Source: Diogma glabrata (taxonomy: Eukaryota; Arthropoda; Insecta; Diptera; Cylindrotomidae). From it: a stretch of 64,000 nucleotides of DNA. Of the stretch, positions 12,205-24,370 are shown one piece after another. A program made the position numbers and the translations under genes. Where the stretch lies: positions 1-64,000 of the forward strand of contig CAVNZG010001082.1 in NCBI GenBank assembly GCA_963693315.1. The letters run 5' to 3'. The notes beneath the pieces were generated by a model. It was given only the letters and a program-made list of their open reading frames with translations, had not been told where the DNA came from and ran no database searches. Position 1 is the stretch's first letter. Every line of letters begins with the position of its first letter.

Positions 12205-15200
12205 ATGGCAGATTCTCGATCGATATTACGTTCGTTACGACAGATGAAAGCATTACGCACCCAAATAACAGCGTATAGTGAAACCACTCAAATATCCACA
12301 ATAAGGGCGGATCTGCAATTGCTGAAAGAAGAATGGGAAAGCTACATCAATTTAGAAAAATCCTTCACTGAAGATACTCACAAGGCAGAAAAAAAGAATA
12401 TAGACGATTTAGAAGCACTGTATTACAACCTTAAACAAATAGTGGTAAAAAAAATCACCCATTTGGAGATGATTCAACACGATGAAAGAAGGGATCAAAG
12501 CACCAGCGAAGAATTTTCTATGTCACAACAATCCTTTTTAAAGGAAATATCAAGAATGCACAAAAGCGAAGATGAAGTGAAACTGCCAAAGATAAATATA
12601 CCAATATTTAATGGTAGATATTCGGATTTTCCATCCTTTCGCTCCCTATATGAAACTACCATACATGAAAGCAAGAACTTAACCAACGTGATGAAGATGC
12701 AATATTTAAAGGGTCTTTTACAAGGAGAAGCCGACAACCTGATCAAGCACATGCCCATTACAACCGATTCTTATAATGAAGCATGGGAGAAAATAAAGGA
12801 AAGATATGACAAACAAAAACAAGTGGTAAATCAATTAATACATCAATTTCTCCATCAACCGAGTTTTACACTGGCTACAGCAAAAACCCTACATAATATG
12901 AGTGATACATCCGATGAAGTTATTCGTGGTCTGAGGGTGCTTGGAACTGAAGCACAAGGTCGAGACCCGTGGTTAATATATTTGTTATTGAGTAAAGTGG
13001 ATAGAGAAACGGAATTGGCTTGGGCATGTCATACAAGAGAAATTAAATATCCAACTATCAATCTCTTTTTAAAATTTCTAAATCAAAGAAGCGAAGAAAT
13101 CGAGAACTGCAGCACTACAAACAAAATGAAATACAGCTCGAATATAAAGGTAAATCAATTACAAGTAAATAAATCTATTTGTGACAATTGCACTGATTCC
13201 CACCCATTACATAAATGTGAACAATTTCTACAACTAACGGTTGATGAGCGTAATAAATACATCAGAGAGAAGGGGTTATGTTTGAACTGTTTATCTAATA
13301 ATCATCAAGTTAGAATTTGCAGTTCTAAATATTCATGTTATTTATGTAAAAAAAGACATCACACTACCTTACACTACCACAAGCATCCATCTAATCAAGA
13401 AACAAACTCAAACCAGAGCAAAGAAGTTCAAGCTAAAACCATCAACAATTGCAATCAAGTTGAGTTACCAGAAAAGGGATTGACAACAAAACCCGAAGAT
13501 GAGGCAAGTACATCTTGTAATCAATTATATTCAAAGGATAAAAATTACAATCAATTTCAATCTCTTTTGCCCACCGCTATAGTAGGTGTACAAAATTATA
13601 AGAATGAAATAGTCAAATGCAGACTATTACTTGATTCGGGTTCACAGGCGTCTTTTATTACGGAAGCCTGTGTGCAAAGGTTACGACTCAAACGAAAGGC
13701 AGCAAAAATAATAATTTCGGGTCTAGCCACTTCTAATGTTTCATCAAAGGGGATGGTTAACTTACTAATCCATTCTCTTAACGAAAATGTGCATCCTTTT
13801 GAACAAAACGTACTTGTTGTCTCATGTCTACCAACACTTCCAACCCATCTTTGCTCAAACCACGAAGATATATCCAAACTAAATTTAGCCGATCCAAATT
13901 ATTTTCAGCCTAGACACATCGATATCTTAATTGGTGCTGACAAATTTTTTGATTTAATGAGAGATGGAAGAACCTCATTCGATAACACAAGGCTAATTGG
14001 CAAACTAGGCAATTCAAAACAAGTCGCAATAAGTCGTTTTCTAAACCTTGAACGTAGGCTACAAGCGGACACTAATCTTAAGAATGAATACATCAAAATA
14101 TTAAATGAATACAAAACATTAGGACATATGATCCCAGTGGAAGAAAACATTGAATATTCTTCTGAACACTCTTATTACTTACCTCATCACGCTGTAAAAA
14201 AGGAGTCCAGTAGCACCACTAAAATTCGTATTGTTTTTGATGGTTCATCCAAAACTAACACAGGTGTATCATTAAATGACAAATTGATGACTGGACCAAT
14301 CATTCAACGTTCTCTTTGGGAAATATTACTTAACTTCAGAGTCTACAAAGTGGCTTTAACTGCTGATATTGAAAAGATGTACAGGCAAGTATTAATTGAT
14401 AAAAAAGATTGTACCTTCCAGAGAATTTTTTGGCGCGAATCACCAAGCGATCAACTTAATGAATACCAGCTGACAACAGTAACGTTTGGATTAGCTAGCT
14501 CATCTTTTTTAGCTATTCGAACACTTCAGCAAATCCCGGTGGATCAAGGCGAATCAGAAGCAATCGTTAACGCAATAACTAACGAATTCTATGTTGATGA
14601 TTTTATAAGTGGTGCCAGGACAATCGAAGAAGCAAAATACCTAAAAGAAAAACTTAAAAATGTTTTAAATATCGCAGGATTTTCATTAAGAAAATGGAAA
14701 TCTAATATTCCAGAATTAGGTGAACCTAACAAATGTTCTTCAACAAATTTTGATTTCAAAGATATTGATTCATCCGTAAAAATTCTTGGAATAGAATGGA
14801 TTCCAAACAGGGACATTTTTGTGTTTAACATAAATATGAATGAAGAACAGCAAATTACTAAAAGGCTAATATTATCGGAGACATCAAAAATATTCGATCC
14901 TCTAGGATGGGTAAGTCCATCTACCATCCTTTTTAAAATATTATTGCAGAAACTCTGGATGTTAGGAGTAGATTGGGATGATAAACTACCAGAAGACATC
15001 ATTTCATATTACAAAAACCTAAGAAGTGATTTAACCCGTTTAAAAGAAATCGAGTTACCGAGATATATCTTCTACGAATACACTGAATATCACGGCTTCT
15101 GTGATGCAAGTGAAAGAGCATACGGCGCTATGATTTATTGCAAGTCCATTGATGAGCATGGAACACAACATATAAATATAATCGCAGCTAAATCTAAAGT

Positions 15201-17148
15201 TTCTCCAATTAAACAGATCAGCATACCAAGACTGGAACTATGTAGTGCTTTGTTACTATCACAACTATATAAATCCATGCAAAATACGATAAGCAAATCT
15301 ACATTTTATGCATGGACCGATTCTCAAATTGTTTTGAACTGGCTTTCAGATTTTCCATCTGTTTGGAAAACTTTCGTGGCAAATAGGACTGCAGAAATCA
15401 TAGAAATCATTCCCAGAAGTCAATGGCATCATGTGCGATCCACCGAAAATCCAGCTGATTATATTTCAAGGGGTGTGCTTCCTAATCAGCTTGTCAAATT
15501 AACCCAGTATTGGCATGGGCCGGTCTGGCTTTGCGGTGATCAAACAACGTGGCCGAGCAATACCTCTGTAAATCAAAAGACAGACGAGCAAGAAATGAGT
15601 GAACGAAAGCCAATTACTTCACAAGTGAGCTGCATATCTGTTTCGAAATTATGGTTACAAAATCTATTTGAAAGAAAATCCAAAATACAAATAATATTTC
15701 GAATAATAGCTTATGTATTTCGCTTCATTTACGGGAAATTCAGCAGAGTATTTAAAGGCGTCAAAGGCAGCAATCAGCTAAGTTCAGAAGAAATTAAAAA
15801 GTCAAAGGAATTTTGTATCCGTTGGGTACAAAAGGAATCATTTTATGAAGATATTCAGCATATACAAAAATTTAAAAGGGTGAACAATAAATCTAAACTT
15901 ATAGCATTAGCTCCATTTATAGATGAAGATGGTTTACTAAGAGTAGGAGGCCGACTCCAAAATGCCGATTGTGATTACGAAAGCAGACATCCAATAATTA
16001 TACCGAAAAGGCATATTTTTACAACAAGAATAATTTGGGATGTTCATCTTTCTAAATACCATGCCGGACCAACACTTACCTCACATTTAATTCGACAAAA
16101 ATATTGGATAGTAAGCGGACGTAGTGAAGTAAGAATGATTTTGAACCAATGCGTTACATGCAAACGATACGCTGCTAAAACCTCCAGTCAAATGATGGGA
16201 AATCTACCTTGTACCCGAGTCAATCCTAGTAAACCCTTTGAAAATTGTGGGATTGATTTTGCAGGTCCAGTATATTTAGTATCAAAAAAAGGAAGAGGTA
16301 ACATACCTAAAATAAAAGCATATATCTGCATCTTCATTTGTCTATCGATAAAGGCAATACACATAGAATGTGTCAGCGATTTAACCAGTGAAGTTTTTCT
16401 GGCAGCAATGAAGCGATTTGTAACAAGAAGAGGCATACCTAAGGCAATTTACACTGACAATGGATCAAACTTCATAGGCGCCAAACGAATATTAGAAAAG
16501 GCGTATGAACTCATTAAAAATATTAACAGTAATTATCTCATTGCAGAATATCTAAGCGCAAATTCTATTAGCTGGAATTTCATTCCACCTTCATCTCCAC
16601 ATTTCGGTGGAATTTGGGAAGCTGCGGTAAAATCAGTAAAGGGACATTTATTAAAGGCAGCTCGCAACATAAATTTTACATTTGAAGAAATTATAACCCT
16701 ATTATATCAAATTGAAAATATATTAAATTCACGGCCTTTATATGCAGCCGCATCCGATGATGACTACGAAGTATTGACTCCAGCTCACTTTCTAATAGGC
16801 GCTTCCACCGGCTTTATACCTGAAACCTCTATCACTATTTCAGAAAATAAAGCAAAGAGATGGCAAATAATACAACAGCGACTATCAAAATTTTGGGAAC
16901 GATATTATATTGAGTATATTAACAATATGCAACAACGATCCAAATGGCAAACCATTAATGACAATCTTAAAGTTGGCGACATTGTATTGATCAAAGAAGA
17001 AAACGCACCATCTGGCAAGTGGCCGCTGGGTCGAATCATTGAAGTGCACCCAGGGAAGGATCAACTAGTAAGAGCGGCTACAGTGAAAACTGCGTCAACC
17101 CAACTTCAACGTCCAGTGGTGAAATTATGCAGGTTACCCATCAGTTAA
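12205..17148 (+). CDS. gag-pol: BEL/Pao Gag-Pol polyprotein
   Basis: I place the start at the ATG at 12205, where M-A-D-S-R-S begins, giving 1647 aa; an earlier GTG in the same frame is not a credible eukaryotic start. N-terminal Gag contains the Pao-type region (P-K-I-N-I-P-I-F-N-G) and two Cys/His knuckles (C-X2-C-X3-H-type around C-L-N-C-L-S-N-N-H). Protease has D-S-G-S with D477. RT has Y-V-D-D at 796-799. RNase H shows F-C-D-A-S-E-R-A-Y-G. Integrase has its zinc-binding region and D1351, D1418, E1472. The C-terminal domain with W-P-L-G-R-I is typical of Pao elements. No frameshift or stop. Single-ORF gag-pol is normal for BEL/Pao. Confidence 0.97.
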   Translation: MADSRSILRSLRQMKALRTQITAYSETTQISTIRADLQLLKEEWESYINLEKSFTEDTHKAEKKNIDDLEALYYNLKQIVVKKITHLEMIQHDERRDQSTSEEFSMSQQSFLKEISRMHKSEDEVKLPKINIPIFNGRYSDFPSFRSLYETTIHESKNLTNVMKMQYLKGLLQGEADNLIKHMPITTDSYNEAWEKIKERYDKQKQVVNQLIHQFLHQPSFTLATAKTLHNMSDTSDEVIRGLRVLGTEAQGRDPWLIYLLLSKVDRETELAWACHTREIKYPTINLFLKFLNQRSEEIENCSTTNKMKYSSNIKVNQLQVNKSICDNCTDSHPLHKCEQFLQLTVDERNKYIREKGLCLNCLSNNHQVRICSSKYSCYLCKKRHHTTLHYHKHPSNQETNSNQSKEVQAKTINNCNQVELPEKGLTTKPEDEASTSCNQLYSKDKNYNQFQSLLPTAIVGVQNYKNEIVKCRLLLDSGSQASFITEACVQRLRLKRKAAKIIISGLATSNVSSKGMVNLLIHSLNENVHPFEQNVLVVSCLPTLPTHLCSNHEDISKLNLADPNYFQPRHIDILIGADKFFDLMRDGRTSFDNTRLIGKLGNSKQVAISRFLNLERRLQADTNLKNEYIKILNEYKTLGHMIPVEENIEYSSEHSYYLPHHAVKKESSSTTKIRIVFDGSSKTNTGVSLNDKLMTGPIIQRSLWEILLNFRVYKVALTADIEKMYRQVLIDKKDCTFQRIFWRESPSDQLNEYQLTTVTFGLASSSFLAIRTLQQIPVDQGESEAIVNAITNEFYVDDFISGARTIEEAKYLKEKLKNVLNIAGFSLRKWKSNIPELGEPNKCSSTNFDFKDIDSSVKILGIEWIPNRDIFVFNINMNEEQQITKRLILSETSKIFDPLGWVSPSTILFKILLQKLWMLGVDWDDKLPEDIISYYKNLRSDLTRLKEIELPRYIFYEYTEYHGFCDASERAYGAMIYCKSIDEHGTQHINIIAAKSKVSPIKQISIPRLELCSALLLSQLYKSMQNTISKSTFYAWTDSQIVLNWLSDFPSVWKTFVANRTAEIIEIIPRSQWHHVRSTENPADYISRGVLPNQLVKLTQYWHGPVWLCGDQTTWPSNTSVNQKTDEQEMSERKPITSQVSCISVSKLWLQNLFERKSKIQIIFRIIAYVFRFIYGKFSRVFKGVKGSNQLSSEEIKKSKEFCIRWVQKESFYEDIQHIQKFKRVNNKSKLIALAPFIDEDGLLRVGGRLQNADCDYESRHPIIIPKRHIFTTRIIWDVHLSKYHAGPTLTSHLIRQKYWIVSGRSEVRMILNQCVTCKRYAAKTSSQMMGNLPCTRVNPSKPFENCGIDFAGPVYLVSKKGRGNIPKIKAYICIFICLSIKAIHIECVSDLTSEVFLAAMKRFVTRRGIPKAIYTDNGSNFIGAKRILEKAYELIKNINSNYLIAEYLSANSISWNFIPPSSPHFGGIWEAAVKSVKGHLLKAARNINFTFEEIITLLYQIENILNSRPLYAAASDDDYEVLTPAHFLIGASTGFIPETSITISENKAKRWQIIQQRLSKFWERYYIEYINNMQQRSKWQTINDNLKVGDIVLIKEENAPSGKWPLGRIIEVHPGKDQLVRAATVKTASTQLQRPVVKLCRLPIS

Positions 17149-17160
17149 CGAAATATTCGT

Positions 17161-17175
17161 CAACGGGGAGGAGTA
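17161..17175 (+). promoter_or_regulatory. Polypurine tract of BEL element
   Basis: CAACGGGGAGGAGTA lies immediately upstream of the 3' LTR, 12 bases after the stop codon. Confidence 0.75.
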
Positions 17176-17585
17176 TGTTGACACACTTGATCAACCTAAA
17201 AAATGAACAAGATGGATAATCAGATTAATTATATATTGTATTTTATACTTACCTTCTGTCATTTATAATTGTTTACATTTTAATGACATTTAATTTAGAG
17301 CAATTAGAATTACCCCTATAAACCATATTTTTTGCTCATATTAATTTTGAAATAGATTTTTTTAAGTAGTAGATTTTAGAATATTATGTATTGCTATCTT
17401 TTGAATTATATAACTCTCTCGCCTTAACCTTAGTATATAAGAAACACAATTTGTAAATTTATCCTATTCAAATAAAACATTTTCTGAAGACAACAACTAA
17501 AGGAATTTGAGTTATTTGTTCACTAAGGAAAAATACAACCTAAAGTTGTTAGTTCAATTCAACTAGCTAACACTGAAGGGTAACA
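17176..17585 (+). repeat. 3' LTR of BEL element (410 bp)
   Basis: Identical to the 5' LTR as far as I can read. It is followed by AGTAACAGTAACT, which looks like re-copied GTAACA from the LTR end, and then TA repeat. Confidence 0.95.
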
Positions 17586-17596
17586 AGTAACAGTAA

Positions 17597-18660
<1,064 letters not shown>

Positions 18661-19165
18661 AAATTTTTTTATTCGCCTGCATATTAAAGTGTTACTTTAT
18701 TATTGTGATTTGCCGCTTTAAAGTATCACTTTTCAACTATTTATTTTGTTGTCATAGCTACGTCCAAAAAAGTAAAAAGCATTTGTATTTGTTTAAATTC
18801 TATGAAAAATAAAATTTTTTATCAAAGCAACCCTTAAATTCAAAATTTCATTATCCAATTAAAATAGTTGTTATCATTTGTTGTCATAGCTATACAATAA
18901 TTTGGAAAAAATAATAAATATTTTGTCAAAGGTTACTTGTTCACATATTTTTATTTTAAAATTTATGAAAATTTATAATTTTAATTTAAAATAAACCAAT
19001 TTTCTTAAAATATTTTGCTTGCGGCGAATAAAAAATAGTATATGATGCACGGACGTAAGCTATTTTGGACTTAATGTGGGTGCAAATCTCGGCTAGCGCC
19101 TCGATTTGCAAACTCCACATCCGTCCAAAATCTTTAGCTTTACGTCCTAGCATCATAAAGTACTA
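18661..19165 (-). repeat. Left arm of ~500-bp inverted repeat with hairpin unit
   Basis: Nearly the whole stretch is the reverse complement of 22495-22990. Its inner end (about 19032-19165) is a long imperfect hairpin: GGACGTAA pairs with TTACGTCC, TTTTGGAC with GTCCAAAA, GCAAATC with GATTTGC, around a GGCGCTAGCC loop. The outer end begins TTTTTTATTCGCCTGCATATT. Confidence 0.85.
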
Positions 19166-22100
19166 TTGTTATGAAACCATTTTCCATAGTTATAGTTTTA
19201 TCTTACTTATCCCTAAATCTCTTTTATAATGTTGCAATTTTGGTTTCTCTTAAAACGTTCTTACGTTTTGGTTTTTCTAATACCTTAATTAAAAAAGTAT
19301 CAAATGGTTTTTAGGAATATTGTATGAGGTGAATAAAATGTTGTTTTTAATTGTTATTAATCTCTGATGATAAAGTAAATTGTGGCGTAAATGTGTTATA
19401 AAGGGTAGTTAAAAGTTTTAATAGCTTTTGTCTGGTTAGTTGAATAACAGTCCATAATTATGGAAAATTTATTTCTTAATTTTTTCATTTGAGGATAGAC
19501 AGTTATAGAATGTGCTCGCTAGTAAATTCCAAAGAATAATTGGTTTATTAAATTGTTATTATGTCGTACCATCTGGCGTCTGGTTTGTGACAAATTAAAT
19601 ACCAATAATAAATGATAACAGTTTAAAAAAAGAATCTATTAATCGTTTTTTGTTTTAAATTAATTTTATTTTTTTTTGTAAATTTATTTATTATAAATTT
19701 AAAATATGAAAAAAACAATTATTTTATTTTTAGGTATGGCGGCGCCATATTGGTGAGGTATTCTTCTCATTAAAATTTTAAGGTAAAATTTTTTCACTGA
19801 ATATGCTTCTGAAAATTAAAATTTAAATTATGGAATTATTAAGGAATCGATTTTACGACTCGAATGTAAGGTAGCCTCAAGCGTTCCGTTTTCATCAAGC
19901 TCCTGTGAAGTTGTTTCCAAATTTTTTGACTAATCGGTACATTTCGATAACTATAGATCTAAGTCTAAGTCTGATACCTGAGTCTAAGTTTATTAACGCT
20001 AGTGAACTCCAAGGCTCAGTTTATCACCAACTTTATTTTAATTTATATCAGCGAACTGTTTAAAATCACGAGTAAACCAATAAATAGGTGATGGTACACT
20101 GCACAAGTTATTCGTCGCCCTACCCTATATAAAACGCGCGTCAAGAAAACTCGGCATCTTTAAACGATCCCTAAATAGTTCTCCGTATCAATTATTTCAC
20201 ATTTATCAGTTCTATATTCTATATTATATTTTGGATCTTTTGGACTCCGTTAAGGAAAACTGTCGAGACCACTCACTGTCATAGTGATAAAATTCAAAAA
20301 ACTCTGCTCGTATATCATACAAATGGAAGGCTTTGCCCGAATCAATAGTCTCGAGTGGCTTGCTTCAATCCACATTTATTACAAGCGCCCATCATAACCT
20401 CAGAACGAATGTTGTTGTGGGACCCAGATCTTAAAAGGTAACTATATGTTGTTGTGACACATATTGTAGTTTCGATTACATCATACACTTTTTATTAAAG
20501 GAAAAAATTACTAAGGCTACCCTAAGAGTTGAGGTTTAATACACTTAAATTTTCACTGTCGGTTTTGCTAGTAAGCACTTGCGAATCCCCTCTAAACTAA
20601 ATGACGCTGTTCCAATTCACGTACATGTTTGGGAGAAATTTTTTTGATATGTAACCTAGTTTTAGCCAGGATTAAGACTTGAACATTCAATACCGAAATT
20701 TTTTACTTTAAAATTATCGACAATATCGTATTGCCATAGGCTAGTTTCATCAAAATCAAACAACAGTACATAAAGTTATTAAAATTTCAAAAAACATTAG
20801 CTCGAGCCCCACTTCCAAGCCCTCATTTTCCACTCTGCCCAAATTTGCTAAAAATTTAATTTTAAAACTTTGGGAAACTGCAACAAAAATTTATGTATCA
20901 GTATTCCATCACAATGAAATGGCAGGACTTTAAGTTATAGGTGTTTCAAATAAACATTTATTAGATACCCCTTCAGCCTCTTTATTTTCAGTGGCGTAGC
21001 CAGAATTTTCCATTGGGAAAAGTAGATCAATGATTATTTTTAACTATCTTAAATTATTTTACATTAAATAATTAATTTTAAAGAAAAAGATTTCTTACCT
21101 TGTAAACTATGTAAAATCTAAATCTATTTATAAAATTTAAAGACGCAAGAACACAACTTCTCTCTTCAAATTGAAATTAACACTGAGCAATAAATGTTTG
21201 AACTTTGAAGTAACGAAAAAAAAGTAGCTAGTAGCTAGGTTTTGGTTGTATGGAATTATTTCGAGGAATGAGATTTCGTACTAAATGGGATTTTTGCATT
21301 CAGATTCAGTGGAATGAGAAAATAAATTCCGCATTTGTGGGATGAACTGTCAAATTATCTCGTCAACGAATTCATAGACGAAATGCGATTATTTGCTTTG
21401 AAATTTTGTATAGACCCACAAAAATGGAGAAAAAAATGTCGAAAAAAGTTACGATAAATCAAAAAGATATCTACTTAGGCCCCAAGATTTTTTCTATTTG
21501 ATATAGAATCACAAAATTCCACTTTTTTGATACGATGTTATTCAAATATGTTCCTTCTACAAAATTTACTATCCCGATTTCCTATGTGTATATAAGATAA
21601 ACAGATCAAAACTGTCCCTTTTACTACATTTACTTAAATTACCCTAAAAAATTTCTTTAAAAATCCGCTTGCGCCTAAGTTCAAGCAATCATGCCAAAAG
21701 AAATTTTAGTTAATTATTTAGAGGAGAATATGGATTTGGCGCGTGGGAGTTAACGATATTTTATTTTATTATTTATCAATAACTATTTTAGAAAAATTAA
21801 ATTATTTATTTAATTTATATACAAAACATATTGCTTTGTATGCTTCTCGCAGATTTGATAAGGCAGACGGAAATAGGGAAATGGGACGATGTGGCAAAAT
21901 ACACTATTCAAACACACTATTTATTAAATTCCGAAGAACAATTTTACAGCTAAAATCTATAGCGAACTTGTAAACTAGCTATCGAAAGAAACACAAATAA
22001 AAACAAGTCAATAAACTGACAAAAGAATTCCATTTTCAAAAATTTGTACTAATTTAGAACTTGTACTAAAAAGGCTATCTCGAAAAGAGAACGAGAATAC

Positions 22101-22494
22101 CAATTAGTGGAATTGAATTATTTAGTGAGAAATCAAAATTCGAGATAAATAATAATTCCATTCCACTTCATTTTTTCTCATGGAACCAGAACCAGGTACT
22201 GATTCGTTCAAATAAGTAATTTAAAATAAAAAGAATACCAGTACGTCTATTCCTGCATTTCCCTGGGAATTGGGAATTGAGAAAAAAGTGCAATAAATGA
22301 AATAAAGAAAATTTTCTAAAACGAAATTGCTATTTCCCGCGGCACGGAATACTAGTTATGAAAAAATTGCTGTAATTTATTTCTCAATTCCTATTTCACG
22401 ATGTACAGGGATAGAGCTACAGATGTACTCATAAAGAAAGAATAGTAGACAAAATAGTAGACCAGTGGGCATAAATAAAAGACGCCAGAATAGT
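19166..22494. other. Sequence between inverted arms, no genes seen
   Basis: About 3.3 kb with no ORF longer than ~76 codons and no known protein motif. Near 20990 the phrase TGGCGTAGCCAGAATTTT occurs, which I recall at the end of many invertebrate repeats, so other decayed elements are probably buried here. It may be the cargo of an element bounded by the two arms, or simply DNA between two opposite insertions. Confidence 0.4.
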
Positions 22495-22990
22495 ACATTA
22501 TTATGCTAGGACGTAAAGCTAAAGATTTTGGACGGATGTGGAGTTTGCAAATCGAGGCGCTAGCCGAGATTTGCACCCACATTAAGTCCAAAATAGCTTA
22601 CGTCCGTGCATCATATACTATTTTTTATTCGCCGCAAGCAAAATATTTTAAGAAAAGTTGTTTATTCTAAATTAAAATTATACATTTTCATAAATTTTAA
22701 AATAAAAATATGTGGAACAAGTAACCTTTGACAAAATATTTATTATTTTTTCCAAATTATTGTGTAGCTATGACAACAGATGATAACAACTATTTTAATT
22801 GGATAATGAAAATTTGAATTTAAGGGTTGCTTTGATAAAAAATTTTATTTTTCATAGAATTTAAACAAATACAAATGCTTTTTACTTTTTTGGACGTAGC
22901 TATGACAACAAAATAAATAGTTGAAAAGTGATACTTTAAAGCCGCTAATCACAGTAATAAAGTAACACTTTAATATGTCGGCGAATAAAA
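22495..22990 (+). repeat. Right arm of ~500-bp inverted repeat with hairpin unit
   Basis: Mirror of 18661-19165. It starts with the hairpin (ATGCTAGGACGTAAAGCTAA to TTACGTCCGTGCATCATA at 22502-22616) and continues through AAGCAAAATATTTTAAG and TATGTGGAACAAGTAACC to AAAGTAACACTTTAATATG before the next hairpin copy. Confidence 0.85.
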
Positions 22991-23108
22991 TAGTACATTA
23001 TGATGCTAGGACGTAAAGCTAAAGATTTTGGACGTATGTGGAGTTTGCATCCACATTAAGTCCAAAATAGCTTACGTCCGTGCATCATATACTATTTTTT
23101 ATTCGCGG
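22978..23108 (+). repeat. Third hairpin copy with shortened loop
   Basis: The stem is bounded by GGCGAATAAAATAGTA and TACTATTTTTTATTCGC. Compared with the other two copies it lacks about 30 bases of the loop (the CAAATCGAGGCGCTAGCC.. part), keeping GTGGAGTTTGCATCCACAT. It is placed head-to-tail against the preceding arm. Confidence 0.85.
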
Positions 23109-23154
23109 CACGCACAATATATTTAAAAAATAAATGATTATTCTAAATTAATAG

Positions 23155-23235
23155 TTATTTATTGTACAAGATGATAAAATTGCACTTTATCTTCGAGAGC
23201 TATTTTAGCGTCGAGGCGTCAGCATCGAGAAGATA
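23155..23235. repeat. Second type of imperfect hairpin
   Basis: GATAAAATTGCACTTTATCT at ~23171 pairs imperfectly with AGATAATGAAATTTTATC at ~23230. The centre (GCGTCGAGGCGTCAGCATCGAG) is GC-rich, like the loop of the other hairpin family. Confidence 0.55.
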
Positions 23236-23264
23236 ATGAAATTTTATCGTCGTGTGGAATACAA

Positions 23265-23862
23265 CATTTTTTTCTATAGCAATTGTTAAAGAAGACCAAA
23301 AAATGTCGAAAAATCAATGATAAATTTAATTTAAAAGTATCAGGAAAAAAACAGTTTCACGAAAAAATGAGTATAGGTAGGCTTTGATAACTTTTTTAGT
23401 TTTATAAACAAACAAACAAATCAATTTTTTTTTGTTTTTTGCAAAAATTGAATTTGAAAACTAGATAGTTTGGGTTTGTCAATATATGCGATATTACAGA
23501 AGAAAACTGCCTTCTGATATGGAAGAGGAGGCTTCAGAGACAATTCGTAAATGGCCTGAAATTTTGAATTGCCTGAAAACTCGCGGATGGTAAATCAAAG
23601 AGAATACCTGTGCTTTCAAAAATGGAAAAACTTGAAGAATATCAACAGCAAAATACTTTATCTACCCTTGCTGTTAAAGTACTACTTTATCTACCCTTGA
23701 TGGTAAAGTGCTATTTTTCCCTCTAATTTTAGTTGATAATAGCACGTTTTAACAGTTGCTATAGAAAAAAATTATAAATTTGCATAAATTTTGAAATAAA
23801 CATATGTGGAACAAGCTACCTTTGACATAATATTTGTTATTTTTTCCAAATCACTATTTTTT
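23265..23862. repeat. Small inverted-repeat element plus partial family copy
   Basis: TTTTTTTCTATAGCAATTGTTAAA near 23269 is the near reverse complement of TTTAACAGTTGCTATAGAAAAAAA near 23747, so ~500 bp are bounded by short inverted ends. Inside, TACTTTATCTACCCTTG occurs twice around 23655-23700. Directly after (23765-23862) comes a partial copy of the 22660-22765 segment (CATATGTGGAACAAGCTACC and TTATTTTTTCCAAAT). Confidence 0.65.
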
Positions 23863-23916
23863 TTTTATTTAGCGTATGGTTTTTTTTTGTGACACATTAA
23901 AAATTAAACTTAAAAT

Positions 23917-23943
23917 AGGTAGACTCTTCTATGAAATCTACCT
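23917..23943. repeat. 27-bp hairpin related to the (TA)n-ending repeat
   Basis: AGGTAGACTCTTCTATGAAATCTACCT has the same ends and spacing as the hairpins at 9518 and 44099, but its neighbours do not match, so this is at most a terminal fragment. Confidence 0.45.
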
Positions 23944-24370
23944 AAAACAAAACATGGATACACATTAAATGAACTTACAATCGATTTGATTGCGCGTCTT
24001 TTAGTAAAAAAGTAAAATATTTGAACATTGGGCAGTACATTTGAACATTAGATGTTTACATCGAGCGAGTCTATCCATGCTACTACATCAGCAGTTGCCA
24101 AATGGATGTCTGAGATGTTGCCATTCTACCTTTGAATTGGACACACAGTTGCAATTTGTTTTATGGTTTGTTGTGGAGCGCCGCAGTTACACTCAGGGGA
24201 CTTTGAAATGCCCCACTTGTAGAAAGAATCAGCACAATGTCCATGATTCGTTCTTATTCGGTTTAGTGTAGTCCAGGTATGACGTGGCAGATAGAAACCA
24301 GGTTGGGCAGAAGTCGGGTTAGTAATAGAAAGGCCAGTTGTGTTGTAATAATGTCAGGAGGTGTCCCAGG

